Assembly (NCBI GenBank): GCA_963710665.1
Contig: CAVQBC010000008.1
Location: 124,001 to 188,000 of the forward strand
DNA from: CAVQBC01 sp963710665
GTDB lineage: Bacteria; Actinomycetota; Thermoleophilia; Solirubrobacterales; Solirubrobacteraceae
DNA length: 64,000 nucleotides
Direction: 5' to 3'
This document shows, in pieces, positions 16,630-25,801 of this stretch. The notes beneath the pieces are model-generated. The model had not been told where the DNA came from and searched no databases. It worked only from the letters and a program-made list of their open reading frames with translations. Position 1 is the stretch's first letter; each line of letters begins with the position of its first letter. The translations under genes were made by a program, and so were the position numbers.

Positions 16630-17977
16630 TGGGCGCGGAGGCCGTCGAGGCGCGGGTCCGGGCGACGGGGCTGCTGGCGGCGGGGCATCCGGTCGTGGTG
16701 CTGCTCTCCGGCGGACGCGACTCGGTGTGCCTGCTCGATCTCGCCGTCCGCGTGGCGGGCCGCGGCGCCGTGAGCGCGCTGCACGTCGAGTACGGGCTGC
16801 GCGAGGACGCGAACGCCGACGCCGCGCACTGCGACGCGGTGTGCGAGTCGCTCGGCGTGCCGCTGGGGGTCCACCGCCCCCGGCGGGCGCCGGGCGCGAC
16901 CGGCAACGTGCAGGCGTGGGCGCGCGCGGAGCGCTACGCCGAGGCCGAGCGGCTGGCGCGGGCGCGCGGCGCCGACGTGGCGGCGGGCCACACGGCGAGC
17001 GACCAGGCCGAGACCGTCCTCTACCGGCTCGCCGCCGCGCCGGGCCGGCGCGCCCTGCTGGGGATGGCCGCGCGCGACGGCCGGGTGGTGCGCCCGCTCC
17101 TCGGCATCACGCGCGAGGAGACCGCCGCCTACTGCGCCGAGCGCGGGCTGGCCTGGCGCGAGGACGCGACCAACGACAGCGACGCGTACGCGCGCGGGCG
17201 GGTCCGCCACGGCCTGCTCGAGGCGCTGCGGGCCGTCCACCCGGGCGCCGAGGCCAACATCCTGCGCACGCTGGAGGTGCTGCGCGACGAGGCCGTCGTG
17301 CTCGACGCCGTGGTGACGGACGCGCTGGCCGGCGCCGGCGCGGGTGCGGCTCGGGGGGTGGGGCTCCTATCGCCCGCCTCGCGGCGCTGCCCGCCCCGCT
17401 CGCCCGCCTCGCCGTGCAGCGCCTCGCCGACGACGCCGCCGGGGGCCGCGCGCCGGCCGTCGGGGCGCGCACCGCGGAGATCCTCGCCCTCGGCGACACG
17501 GGCGGCACCGGCGCGCTCGACCTGCCCGGCGGGCTGCGGGCCGTGGTGGAGTACGGCCGCCTGCGCTTCACCGCGGACGCGCCGCCGCGGCCCGGCGCGC
17601 CGGCCGTGCTCCCGGTCCCCGGCCGCGCGCTCTTCGCGGGCGGCGTGCTTACGAGCCGGCGCGGCGCGGGACTGCCGATCGCCCGCGAGGCCCACGCCGC
17701 GACGCTCGACGCCGCCGCCCTGACCCTGCCGCTCGAGGTCCGCGCATGGCGGGCGGGCGACCGCATGCGGCCGCTCGGCCTCGGCGGCAGCCGCGCCCTC
17801 CAGGACCTCTTCACCGACCGCAAGGTCCCGCGCGAGCGCCGCGCCGCCGTGCCCGTGGTGCTCTCCGCGGGCGAGGTGGCCTGGGTCCCCGGCGTCGCCG
17901 TCGGGGAGCCGTTCCGGGTCGCCGCCGGGAGCGCGGACCGGGTGCGTCTCGACTGGCTACCCCGGGATCTGGCCTGA
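16629..17977 (+). pseudogene. tilS: tRNA(Ile)-lysidine synthase, frameshifted as given
   Basis: TilS changes C34 of the AUA-reading tRNA-Ile to lysidine and is normally essential. The N-terminal ATPase part is intact: LLSGGRDSVCLLDL P-loop, GHTASDQAETVLYRL and REDATNDSDAYARGRVR. The C-terminal part (VRAWRAGDRMRPLGLGGSRA, LQDLFTDRKVPRERR, then VPGVAVGEPFRV) lies in the -1 frame. The break is at the G6 run 17353-17358 (followed by T and G4); one extra G would give a continuous 449-residue protein. Because the gene is essential and both halves keep good codon use, a sequencing indel or slippage is more likely than real loss. The order tilS-hpt-ftsH is conserved. Confidence 0.85.
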
Positions 17978-18001
17978 CCGGAATACACTGCCCCGTCCCT
18001 C

Positions 18002-18535
18002 ATGGAGCGCGACGCGGGAATCGGCGAGATCCTCGTCCAGGCGGACGACCTCAAGCACCGGGTCTCAGAGCTCGGCGCGGAGATCAGCCGCGACTACGCC
18101 GATCGCGACCTGCTGCTGATCTGCGTCCTCAAGGGCGCGGTGTTCTTCCTCTCCGACCTCATGCGCCACATCGACGTGCCGTGCGAGGTCGACTTCATGG
18201 CCGTCGCCTCCTACGGCTCGGCCACCGACTCGTCGGGGGTCGTGCGGATCCTCAAGGACCTCGACGAGCCGATCGAGGGCCGCGATGTGTTGATCGTGGA
18301 GGACATCGTGGACTCCGGGCTCACGCTCAACTACCTGCTGCGCAACCTCAAGGCGCGCCGCCCCGCCTCGCTCGAGGTGTGCGCGCTGCTGACCAAGCCC
18401 GACCGGCGCAAGGTGGACCTGCCCGCGCGCTACATCGGCTTCGAGATCCCCAACCGGTTCGCGATCGGCTACGGCCTGGACCACGCCGAGCGTTACCGCA
18501 ACCTGCCCTACGTGGCAGCCCTGGAAGGGTCGTGA
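18002..18535 (+). CDS. hpt: Hypoxanthine phosphoribosyltransferase
   Basis: Purine salvage: hypoxanthine or guanine plus PRPP gives IMP or GMP. The 177-residue protein has the PRPP-binding loop VLIVEDIVDSGLTLNYLL, the N-terminal LLLICVLKGAVFFLSDL, the flexible-loop ASYGSATDSSG, and the base-binding FEIPNRFAIGYGLDHAERYRNLP region split over two strands. Length and pattern are standard. A -10-like TACACT (17984-17989) lies 12 bases upstream. It lies between tilS and ftsH as in many bacteria. Confidence 0.95.
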   Translation: MERDAGIGEILVQADDLKHRVSELGAEISRDYADRDLLLICVLKGAVFFLSDLMRHIDVPCEVDFMAVASYGSATDSSGVVRILKDLDEPIEGRDVLIVEDIVDSGLTLNYLLRNLKARRPASLEVCALLTKPDRRKVDLPARYIGFEIPNRFAIGYGLDHAERYRNLPYVAALEGS

Positions 18536-18642
18536 AACGGCCTACGAAAGCCGTCCACTGCCCTCCAGAGCGTTGAAGATCCCCTGGTAGCCTTGGTCAT
18601 CTTGTCCGGTCGAGTCTTCTCTGCACGCGGGACGCGCGCATC

Positions 18643-20643
18643 GTGAGCCGATTCTTCAAGAGCGCCGCCTTCCCGATCCTGATCGTGATCGTGCTGGCGT
18701 TCTTCGCCTCCAAGCTGATCTCGCGGTCCGATCAGGCCCCTGCGCCGACGTTCTCGGGCTTCCTCACCCAGCTCGACCAGAAGGGCCGGATCGACTCGGT
18801 CACGCTGAAGACCAAGGACAACTCGCTCGAGGTCGTCCAGGCCGCCGATCAGAAGAAGTACGAGGTCGGCTACCCCACCGACTACGCCGCGGTCCTCGTC
18901 AACAAGCTGCGCGCGGCGGAGCGCGCCGGCGACATCAAGGGCTTCGACGTCAAGCCCGCGCGCTCCAACGTGATCCTGTCGCTGCTGACCTACGTCCTGC
19001 CGTTCCTGATCTTCATCGGGTTCTGGATATTCCTGATGAACCAGGTCCAAGGCGGCGGCTCGAAGGTGATGTCGTTCGGCAAGTCGCGGGCGAAGCGCAT
19101 GTCCGTGGACTCGCCCAAGATCACCTTCCGCGACGTCGCGGGGGTCGACGAGGCGGTCGAGGAGCTGCACGAGATCAAGGAGTTCCTGGAGAACCCGAAG
19201 AAGTTCCAGGCGCTGGGGGCGCGGATCCCGAAGGGGGTTCTGCTCTACGGGCCGCCGGGCACGGGCAAGACGCTGCTGGCGCGGGCGGTGGCGGGTGAGG
19301 CGGGGGTGCCGTTCTTCTCGATCTCGGGCTCGGACTTCGTGGAGATGTTCGTGGGCGTCGGCGCGAGCCGCGTGCGCGACCTGTTCGAGCAGGCCAAGCA
19401 GAACTCGCCGTGCATCATCTTCATGGACGAGATCGACGCCGTCGGCCGCCACCGCGGCGCGGGCCTCGGCGGCGGTCACGACGAGCGCGAGCAGACCCTG
19501 AACCAGCTCCTGGTGGAGATGGACGGGTTCGAGGCGAAGGACAACATCATCATGATCGCGGCGACCAACCGCCCCGACATCCTCGACCCGGCTCTCCTCC
19601 GTCCCGGCCGCTTCGACCGTCAGATCACGGTCGACCGCCCGGATCGCAAGGGCCGCGCGAAGATCCTCGACGTCCACACCCGCGGCAAGCCGCTGGCGCG
19701 TGAGATCGACGTCGACGCGCTGGCGGGCCAGACGCCGGGCTTCACCGGCGCCGACCTCTCCAACCTCGTCAACGAGGCCGCCCTGCTCGCCGCCCGGACG
19801 GGCCGCAAGGAGATCACCCAGGTCGAGCTCGAAGAGGGGATCATGCGCGTGATCGCCGGCCCGGAGAAGAAGACCCGGGTCATGGGCGAGAAGGAGCGCC
19901 TGGTCACCGCCTACCACGAGATGGGCCACGCGATCGTCGGCCACTACCTCGAGCACTCCGACCCGGTGCACAAGATCTCCGTGATCGCCCGCGGACAGGC
20001 GCTCGGGTACACCATCTCGCTGCCGAGCGAGGACAAGTTCCTCACCACGCGCGCGGAGCTCAACGACACCATGGCGATGACGCTCGGCGGCCGCGCGGCG
20101 GAGGAGATCGTCTTCGGCGAGATCACCACGGGCGCCTCCAACGACCTCGAGAAGGTCACGGCCACCGCCAAGCAGATGGTGATGCGCTTCGGGATGAGCG
20201 AGAAGCTCGGCCCCCGCGTGTTCGGCCACGACCACGGCCAGCCGTTCCTCGGCCGCGAGTTCTCCTCGGAGCCCGACTACTCCGACGAGATCGCCCGGGA
20301 GATCGACGACGAGATCCGCCGCATCGTCGAGGCCGCCCACCAGCTCGCGAAGGACATCCTGGTCGAGCACCGCGAGGCGCTGAGCACGATCTCCGAGATC
20401 CTGCTGCGCCGCGAGACGATCGAGCGCGAGGAGTTCGAGGCGCTGCTCACCGGCAAGTCCGAGGACGAGGTCTTCGGCCCCGACACGCCGGCGGGCGGCA
20501 CGCCCGAGCGTCCGGAGCTGCCGTCCGCCGCCGGGCGCACCGGCGACGCGACGCGCCCGCGCACCCTTCCCCGCCCCGGCCTCGCCGGCGGCGCCGCCGA
20601 GGCCCGCGGCCTCGACCTCCCCGAGAAGCCGGAGCCGGCCTGA
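18643..20643 (+). CDS. ftsH: ATP-dependent zinc metalloprotease FtsH
   Basis: Membrane-anchored AAA+ protease that degrades misfolded membrane proteins and some regulators. The 666 residues show a first membrane helix (about 5-22), an extracytoplasmic domain, a second helix (about 107-127), Walker A GPPGTGKT (203-210), Walker B CIIFMDEID (about 257-265), the AAA second region of homology (ATNRPDILDPALLRPGRFDR) and the zinc site HEMGH (425-429). The C-terminal tail (about 600-666) is Pro/Gly/Arg-rich. The GTG start is used. A possible -10 TAGCCT is at 18588-18593. Confidence 0.97.
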   Translation: MSRFFKSAAFPILIVIVLAFFASKLISRSDQAPAPTFSGFLTQLDQKGRIDSVTLKTKDNSLEVVQAADQKKYEVGYPTDYAAVLVNKLRAAERAGDIKGFDVKPARSNVILSLLTYVLPFLIFIGFWIFLMNQVQGGGSKVMSFGKSRAKRMSVDSPKITFRDVAGVDEAVEELHEIKEFLENPKKFQALGARIPKGVLLYGPPGTGKTLLARAVAGEAGVPFFSISGSDFVEMFVGVGASRVRDLFEQAKQNSPCIIFMDEIDAVGRHRGAGLGGGHDEREQTLNQLLVEMDGFEAKDNIIMIAATNRPDILDPALLRPGRFDRQITVDRPDRKGRAKILDVHTRGKPLAREIDVDALAGQTPGFTGADLSNLVNEAALLAARTGRKEITQVELEEGIMRVIAGPEKKTRVMGEKERLVTAYHEMGHAIVGHYLEHSDPVHKISVIARGQALGYTISLPSEDKFLTTRAELNDTMAMTLGGRAAEEIVFGEITTGASNDLEKVTATAKQMVMRFGMSEKLGPRVFGHDHGQPFLGREFSSEPDYSDEIAREIDDEIRRIVEAAHQLAKDILVEHREALSTISEILLRRETIEREEFEALLTGKSEDEVFGPDTPAGGTPERPELPSAAGRTGDATRPRTLPRPGLAGGAAEARGLDLPEKPEPA

Positions 20644-20694
20644 CGCGCCGGCCGCGGGCCGGGGCCGCGCCGCAAGCGCCCTGAGTTCACCGCG

Positions 20695-22947
20695 ATGAGT
20701 ACCGGGATCCACGGGTCGGGGCGGCCTGTGCGCACGCCCGGCGTCACCCTCGACGTCGCGGCGCCCGCCGGGCTGCACGACGCGCTCGACCAGATCATCA
20801 CGCAGCTGCGGGCGATCCTCGACCCGTCCGGCGTCGCCTTCGAGGTCATCGACTCAGAGCGGCGCCGGATCCGCCCCGAGGCCTCGTGGTTCGTCACCGA
20901 CGCGGCGCGGGAGGCCTTCGAGCCGCTGATGCGGCGCTCCTACGACCCGGCGCGCCCCGGCATCACCGAGGCCGCGGTCGAGGCGGGTGCCGCGCTGCTG
21001 ATCGAGCGGGTCGAGGACTGGGCCGGCGCCGAGCGCCTGCGCGAGCGCCTGGCGGACGGGCTCGGGGCCGAGCGGGCGGCGACGACGTGGGCCTGGTATC
21101 GCAACGCGTCGTTCATGGCCTGCCCGGTCCGCACGGCCGCCGGGAGCACGCTCGGGGTCCTCGTCATCTCCACGCACCCGCCCGCCCCGCCGCTGCGCCG
21201 CAAGGACCTGCGCACCGTGGAGGCGTTCGCGTCGCTGGCGGCGCTGGCGCTCGAGCGCTCGCAGCTGCTCGACGCGGAGGCCCGCCGGACGCGCGAGGAG
21301 AAGCTGCTCAACGCCGCCTGGCACGCGGTCGCCGCCTCGCTGGACCTCGACGTCGTCTATCGCGCGATCGTCGCGCAGGCGCGCGCGCTGACCGACGCCG
21401 ACCGGATCGTGCTCGCCCGCTTCGACCTCGCCGCCGAGGAGCTGCGCGGCGTCGCCTCCCACGGGCTGGCCGGGCCCGCCGGGCGGGTGCGCTTCCGCCT
21501 CGGCGAGGGCATGGCGGGGCGCGCGGCGCAGACCGGCGTGCCCGCCGTGAGCTGCGCGTCCGACGCCGGGTGGGTGATCGAGGGCGAGCCGGCCGGCTCG
21601 TCCCTGCACGTGCCGATCGTCCTCGCGGGGCGCCTGTTCGGCGTGCTGAGCGCGGCGCACGCGGAGCGCGGCCGCCTCGGGGACGACGACCTGCGGCGCC
21701 TGGTCGAGCTTGCCCGCGGGGCCGCCGGCGCGATCGCCAACGCGCTCGACTTCCAGCGCGAGCGCCGCACGGTGGACGCCATGACGCGCGGCTTCGTGCC
21801 GGGGCCGCCCGACGCGCTGCCCGGGCTCGAGCTGGGGCTGGTCTACGAGCCCGTCGGCCACCAGGTCGGCGGCGGCGACCTGTTCGGCGTCTGGACCCTG
21901 CCGGGCGGCGCCGTCGCGGTGCTGCTGGGCGACGTGAGCGGCAAGGGCCTCGAGGTGGCGGCGCTCAGCGCGATGGTGCGCTTCTTCGTCGAGGCGCGGG
22001 CCTGGGACACCGACGACCCCGCCGAGGTGCTGGCCCAGACGAACCGGATCCTGCGCGGCAGGCTGCCGCCCGGTGGCTTCGTGACGGCGTTCCTCGCGGT
22101 GGTCGAGGGCGCCGCGCTGCGCTACTGCAACGCGGGCCACCCGCCGCCCCTGGTCCTGCGCGCGGACGGCGGCGAGGACGAGCTCGCGGGCACCGGCCTG
22201 CCGCTCGGCGTGCAGGACGACGGCGTGCACACCGCGCGCGAGGTCGCCTTCGAGCCGGGCGACACGCTGTTCGCGGCCACCGACGGGCTGGGCGAGGCGC
22301 GTCGCGAAGGCGCGTTCTTCAGCGACGCGCGGCTGCCGGAGCTGCTCGCGCGCCACGGGCGGACGATGCCGCCGCAGGCGCTGGCGGAGATGCTGCACGC
22401 CGAGGCCGAGCGCTGGGCGCCGCGGCTGCACGACGACGTCGTCGTGCTGATGCTGCGACGCAACCGGTCAGGTGCGCCGGGGGCCGCGGGCGTCGAGCTG
22501 CGCCGCGAGGCCGCCGGCGGGCGCGCCGGGACCGCGCTGTTCGCCGAGTACATGGCGCTCGTGGGCAAGCGCGTCGGGCCGGGCGTCGCCCGCCAGGAGG
22601 CCATCTTCGCGACGGACCGCGCCTTCGAGGCGCCGGGCGCCGTGTTCCTCGTGCTCTACGAGGACGGCGTGCCGGTGGGCTGCGGCGGCATGCGCCCGCT
22701 CGAGCCCGGGGTGGCCGAGATCAAGCGCATGTTCGTGACCGCGCGCGCCCGCGGGCGCGGCCACGGCCGGCGGCTGCTGGTCGAGCTCGAGCGGCTCGCG
22801 GCGGCCGCGGGCGCCCGCCGGGTGCGGCTGCTCACGACCGAGGTGCTGGCCGAGGCGCGCGCGCTCTACGCCGCGGCGGGCTACCGCGAGGTCGAGGCCG
22901 TCATGGTCGACGGCCGCCGCGACGCCTGGCTCGAGAGGCCGCTGTAG
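20695..22947 (+). CDS. GAF-GAF-SpoIIE/PP2C phosphatase fused to a GNAT acetyltransferase
   Basis: A 750-residue cytosolic signalling protein. Residues about 20-185 and 200-345 are two GAF-like sensor domains (for example LGVLVISTHPPAPPLRRKDL and GRLFGVLSAAHAERGRL). Residues 375-590 are a SpoIIE/RsbU-type PP2C phosphatase with metal-binding aspartates in VGGGDLFGVW, LLGDVSGKGLEVAAL, DTLFAATDGLGEAR and HDDVVVLML. Residues 600-750 are a GNAT N-acetyltransferase (KRMFVTARARGRGHGRRLL as the acetyl-CoA loop, ALYAAAGYREVE at the end). Phosphatase-GNAT fusions are unusual. It probably controls an anti-sigma partner-switching system and acetylates an unknown substrate. Confidence 0.88.
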   Translation: MSTGIHGSGRPVRTPGVTLDVAAPAGLHDALDQIITQLRAILDPSGVAFEVIDSERRRIRPEASWFVTDAAREAFEPLMRRSYDPARPGITEAAVEAGAALLIERVEDWAGAERLRERLADGLGAERAATTWAWYRNASFMACPVRTAAGSTLGVLVISTHPPAPPLRRKDLRTVEAFASLAALALERSQLLDAEARRTREEKLLNAAWHAVAASLDLDVVYRAIVAQARALTDADRIVLARFDLAAEELRGVASHGLAGPAGRVRFRLGEGMAGRAAQTGVPAVSCASDAGWVIEGEPAGSSLHVPIVLAGRLFGVLSAAHAERGRLGDDDLRRLVELARGAAGAIANALDFQRERRTVDAMTRGFVPGPPDALPGLELGLVYEPVGHQVGGGDLFGVWTLPGGAVAVLLGDVSGKGLEVAALSAMVRFFVEARAWDTDDPAEVLAQTNRILRGRLPPGGFVTAFLAVVEGAALRYCNAGHPPPLVLRADGGEDELAGTGLPLGVQDDGVHTAREVAFEPGDTLFAATDGLGEARREGAFFSDARLPELLARHGRTMPPQALAEMLHAEAERWAPRLHDDVVVLMLRRNRSGAPGAAGVELRREAAGGRAGTALFAEYMALVGKRVGPGVARQEAIFATDRAFEAPGAVFLVLYEDGVPVGCGGMRPLEPGVAEIKRMFVTARARGRGHGRRLLVELERLAAAAGARRVRLLTTEVLAEARALYAAAGYREVEAVMVDGRRDAWLERPL

Positions 22948-22951
22948 ACAG

Positions 22952-22991
22952 GGTGCGGGTTCCCACACCCCTCCCGGTGCGGGAACGCACC
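22952..22991 (+). terminator. Hairpin after the phosphatase-GNAT gene
   Basis: GGTGCG-GG-TTCCC pairs with GGGAA-CGCACC (11 bp with a 2-base bulge), starting 5 bases after the stop. There is no T tract. Confidence 0.5.
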
Positions 22992-23082
22992 CGAAGGACG
23001 CCAGCCAGCCGCCTATTGCGGTTGGGCCCCGGATGGGAGGGTTCCCCTCAGTCGCGCTACCCACCTATCCGAGGAGCCGGCG

Positions 23083-23178
23083 ATGCAACCCACACTCATG
23101 CACCTCGCACACGCCAACGTCGTACACGCCGAGCGGTCGACCCCCCGCCGGCGGCGTTTCCCGAGGTTCGCGCGATGA
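23083..23178 (+). CDS. Tiny ORF, 31 aa, first of a coupled pair
   Basis: A 31-codon ORF with a strong ribosome site: GAGGAG 6 bases before the ATG. The product starts MQPTLMHLAHANVVHAERS and ends in a basic tail (PRRRRFPRFAR). Its stop overlaps the ATG of the next small ORF (ATGA), the coupling used by real gene pairs in this genome. G or C at the third position is about 80%, a little below the neighbours. I do not recognise it. It could be a leader peptide, a small regulatory protein or a peptide-product precursor. Confidence 0.5.
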   Translation: MQPTLMHLAHANVVHAERSTPRRRRFPRFAR

Positions 23179-23303
23179 CCATCGTCACGCCTGATCCCAT
23201 CCGCGCCCGTCGCACGCTCAGCCCGCACCTTTACACGACCCCCGTCGTGCGCGAGCTGCCCGCGCTGCAGTCGCTCGGTCTGGCGCCCGGCTCCACCTGG
23301 TGA
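23175..23303 (+). CDS. Tiny ORF, 42 aa, second of a coupled pair
   Basis: A 42-codon ORF whose ATG overlaps the stop of the 31-codon ORF. The product runs MTIVTPDPIRARRTLSPHLY and ends LPALQSLGLAPGSTW. It has no membrane segment or cysteine. Almost 90% of third positions are G or C, matching real genes here. A classical terminator starts 12 bases after the stop, so the two ORFs would form a compact transcript of roughly 300 bases. No family is recognised. Confidence 0.5.
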   Translation: MTIVTPDPIRARRTLSPHLYTTPVVRELPALQSLGLAPGSTW

Positions 23304-23314
23304 CCCCCCCCTCG

Positions 23315-23357
23315 CGCGCCGGCGCCCGTCTCGCTCGTCGAGGCGGGCGCCGGCGCG
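23315..23357. terminator. Strong intrinsic terminator, shared
   Basis: CGCGCCGGCGCCCG pairs perfectly with CGGGCGCCGGCGCG, and CTCG/CGAG extends it to about 19 bp with a 5-base loop. TTTCT follows on the plus strand. It ends 3 bases before the convergent histidine kinase stop, so it can serve both. Confidence 0.75.
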
Positions 23358-23360
23358 TTT

Positions 23361-24923
23361 CTACGTCCAGGGCAGGACGGCGCGCAGCGTCGTGCCCTCG
23401 CCCGGCGGGCTGGAGAGCTCCAGCCGGCCCCCGAGCGCCTCCACCCGGTCGCCCAGCCCGCGCAGGCCGGACCCGCCGGCCGGGTCGGCGCCCCCGGCGC
23501 CGTCGTCGGAGATCTCCACCACCAGCGTCGGGCCCTCGCGCCGCACGGTGACGCTCGCGAACGTCGCGCCCGCGTACTTGGCGACGTTGGTCAGCGCCTC
23601 GGAGACCACGAAGTAGGCGGCGGCCTCGACCTGCTCGCGCGGACGCTCGTCGATCTCGATGTCGAGCCCGACCGGGACGGGCGCCCGCCCCGACAGCGCG
23701 GTGAGCGCCGCGGCCAGCCCGTGCTCGGAGAGGACGGCGGGATGCAGGCCGCGCGCCAGCTCGCGCAGGTCCGCGAGCGCGTGCGCGAGCTCCTCGGCGG
23801 CGCCCCGCAGCGCCACCCGGGCGCTGGACGGGTCGCGCTCCACCAGGCCGTCGATGTGGCGGAGCGTGAGCGCGAGCGCGACCAGTCGCTGCTGCGCCCC
23901 GTCGTGCAGGTTGCGCTCGAGTCGCCGGCGCTCGGCGTCGCTGGCCTGGACGAGCCGCGCCCGCGAGGCGGCCAGCTCCTCGCGTGTCTCGGCGTTGGCG
24001 AGCGCCTGGGCGACCAGCCCCGCGAAGTCGCCGAGGCGGTCCTCGACCCCGGGAGGGAACGGCTCGGGGTGCACGGTCGACACGAGCACCGCGCCCCACA
24101 GCTCGCCATGGAGCTCGACCGGCGCGGCGACCGCCGAGCGGAACCCCAGCTCGCGCAGCATCTCGGCCAGCGTCCCCTCGACGCCGTCGGTGGTGTCGAG
24201 CCGTGCCGGGCGGCCGGTCTGGCGCACCATGGTCGCCGCCGTCCAGCCGTCGAGGTGCAGCGTGGTGCCGACCGCCATGTTGCGCACGGAGTCGGAGCTC
24301 CAGCCGCCGACGACCGTCGCGGTCTCGTCGTCCTCGTAGCGGATCATGTTCGCGGTCTGCGCCCCCAGCAGCCGCCCGACCTCCTCGGTGACCGCGGCGA
24401 CCACCTGGCGGCTGTCGGCGCCGCTCGCGACCAGCGTCGCGACGCGGCGCAGGGCGGCCTGCTCGCCGGCGAGCTCGCGCAGCTCCCGCTCGGTGTCGTG
24501 GCGGTGGCTGAGGTCGCGGATGAAGCCGATGAACAGCGGCGGCTGCTCGGGCTCGAGCCGGCGGACCGCGAGCTCGACCGGGAACTCGCTGCCGTCCGCG
24601 CGCAGGCCCGTGGTCTCGATGCGCCTCCCCGCCAGCAGGCCGGTGTCCCCGGCGAGCTGCCGGGCGAGCCCGCGGCGGTGCTCGTCGCGGAGGTGGGGCG
24701 GGATGATCGTCTCCGCCAGCTCGCGCCCGACCAGCGCCTGCGCCGGGAGCCCGAACGTGCGCTCGGCGGCGAGGTTGGCGCTGACGATGCGCCCCGCGGA
24801 GTCCATCGTGATCACGCTGTCGAAGGCCGCGTCGAGCACCGCCTGCGCCTGCGTTCCGCCGGGCGCGGCGGCGGGGTCCAGCGGCGGCTGCGACGGGGTG
24901 CCCACGGCGCTCAACCCTCGCAC
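23361..24923 (-). CDS. PAS-GAF sensor histidine kinase (HisKA_3/NarX type)
   Basis: A 520-residue soluble sensor kinase. Residues about 25-145 are a PAS domain (AVLDAAFDSVITMDSAGRIV, then FIGFIRDLSHRHDTE). Residues 160-310 are a GAF domain. Residues 325-395 are a HisKA_3 dimer/phosphoacceptor domain with ERRRLERNLHDGAQQRLVAL, His being the phosphorylated residue. Residues 420-520 are the ATPase (EALTNVAKYAG N-box, VEISDDGAGG, GLRGLGDRVEALGG). There is no membrane segment, so it senses something in the cytoplasm. No response regulator is adjacent. A GTG start at 24923 is used; its promoter region is shared with folP. Confidence 0.88.
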   Translation of the reverse strand: MRGLSAVGTPSQPPLDPAAAPGGTQAQAVLDAAFDSVITMDSAGRIVSANLAAERTFGLPAQALVGRELAETIIPPHLRDEHRRGLARQLAGDTGLLAGRRIETTGLRADGSEFPVELAVRRLEPEQPPLFIGFIRDLSHRHDTERELRELAGEQAALRRVATLVASGADSRQVVAAVTEEVGRLLGAQTANMIRYEDDETATVVGGWSSDSVRNMAVGTTLHLDGWTAATMVRQTGRPARLDTTDGVEGTLAEMLRELGFRSAVAAPVELHGELWGAVLVSTVHPEPFPPGVEDRLGDFAGLVAQALANAETREELAASRARLVQASDAERRRLERNLHDGAQQRLVALALTLRHIDGLVERDPSSARVALRGAAEELAHALADLRELARGLHPAVLSEHGLAAALTALSGRAPVPVGLDIEIDERPREQVEAAAYFVVSEALTNVAKYAGATFASVTVRREGPTLVVEISDDGAGGADPAGGSGLRGLGDRVEALGGRLELSSPPGEGTTLRAVLPWT

Positions 24924-24936
24924 AAGCGTCAGTCGC

Positions 24937-24942
24937 TAGCGT
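24937..24942 (+). promoter_or_regulatory. folP -10 box, leaderless arrangement
   Basis: TAGCGT followed by 7 bases and then the folP GTG. Transcription would begin at or next to the start codon. No ribosome site fits in the gap. Confidence 0.55.
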
Positions 24943-24949
24943 CCCGCGC

Positions 24950-25801
24950 GTGAAGCCGGACGCGCCCTACGCGATCATGGGGATCCTCAACGTGACCCCC
25001 GACTCGTTCTCCGACGGCGGGACGTACGAGGAGACCGGGGCGGCGGTCGCGCAGGCCGCGCGGATGGCCGCCGAGGGCGCGTCGATCGTCGACGTCGGCG
25101 GCGAGTCGACCCGGCCCGGGGCCGGCCCCGTCCCCGCCGAGGCCGAGCTGCGCCGCGTGCTGCCGGTCGTGGACGGGATCGGCGCGCTCGGCCTCGACGT
25201 GCAGATCTCCGTGGACACGACGAAGCTCGAGGTCGCCGAGGCGGCCGTGGCCGCGGGAGCGACCTACGTCAACGACGTGACCGCCTTCCGCCACGACCCG
25301 GAGATGGCGTCCCTGGTCGCCGACCGCGGGCTCGACTGCTGCCTGATGCACATGCTCGGCGAGCCGCGCACGATGCAGGACGAGCCGCGCTACGACGACG
25401 TGGTCGACGACGTGCGCGCGTTCCTCGAGGAGCGCCTCGCCGCCGCGGTCGCCGCGGGGGTGCCGGAGGAGCGGGTGCAGCTCGACCCCGGGATCGGGTT
25501 CGGCAAGACCGTCGAGCACAACCTCGAGCTGCTGCGGCGCCTCGGCGAGCTGCAGGCGATCGGGCGGCCGCTCGTGATCGGCACGTCGCGCAAGACCTTC
25601 CTCGGCCGGATCACCGGCCGCGAGGTCGCCGAGCGGGTCCACGCGACGGTCGCCACCAGCGTCCTCGCCTACGAGCGGGGGGCGCGCGTGTTCCGCGTCC
25701 ACGACGTCGCGCCGACCGCGGATGCGCTGGCCGTGACGGCTGCTACGTTGGCGGGCCGATGGAGCCCGACGACGCCGAGGACTTCGAGGACGACGACCTG
25801 A
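24950..25801 (+). CDS. folP: Dihydropteroate synthase
   Basis: Joins p-aminobenzoate to dihydropterin pyrophosphate in folate synthesis; the sulfonamide target. The 283-residue protein has the pterin-binding signatures GILNVTPDSFSDGG and IVDVGGESTRPGAGP, the VSVDT-like ISVDTTK strand, YVNDVTAF, DPGIGFGKT and the final GTSRKTFLG plus RVHDV. It starts at GTG 24950, 7 bases after a TAGCGT box. Its 3' end overlaps folB by 43 bases, so the last residues (WSPTTPRTSRTTT) are outside the usual fold. Confidence 0.96.
   Translation: MKPDAPYAIMGILNVTPDSFSDGGTYEETGAAVAQAARMAAEGASIVDVGGESTRPGAGPVPAEAELRRVLPVVDGIGALGLDVQISVDTTKLEVAEAAVAAGATYVNDVTAFRHDPEMASLVADRGLDCCLMHMLGEPRTMQDEPRYDDVVDDVRAFLEERLAAAVAAGVPEERVQLDPGIGFGKTVEHNLELLRRLGELQAIGRPLVIGTSRKTFLGRITGREVAERVHATVATSVLAYERGARVFRVHDVAPTADALAVTAATLAGRWSPTTPRTSRTTT

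Noticed and set aside
17353..17363. Programmed -1 ribosomal frameshift in tilS
   Set aside because: The G run is a slippery candidate, but no nearby stimulatory stem was established and greA also carries a frameshift, so an indel error is simpler.
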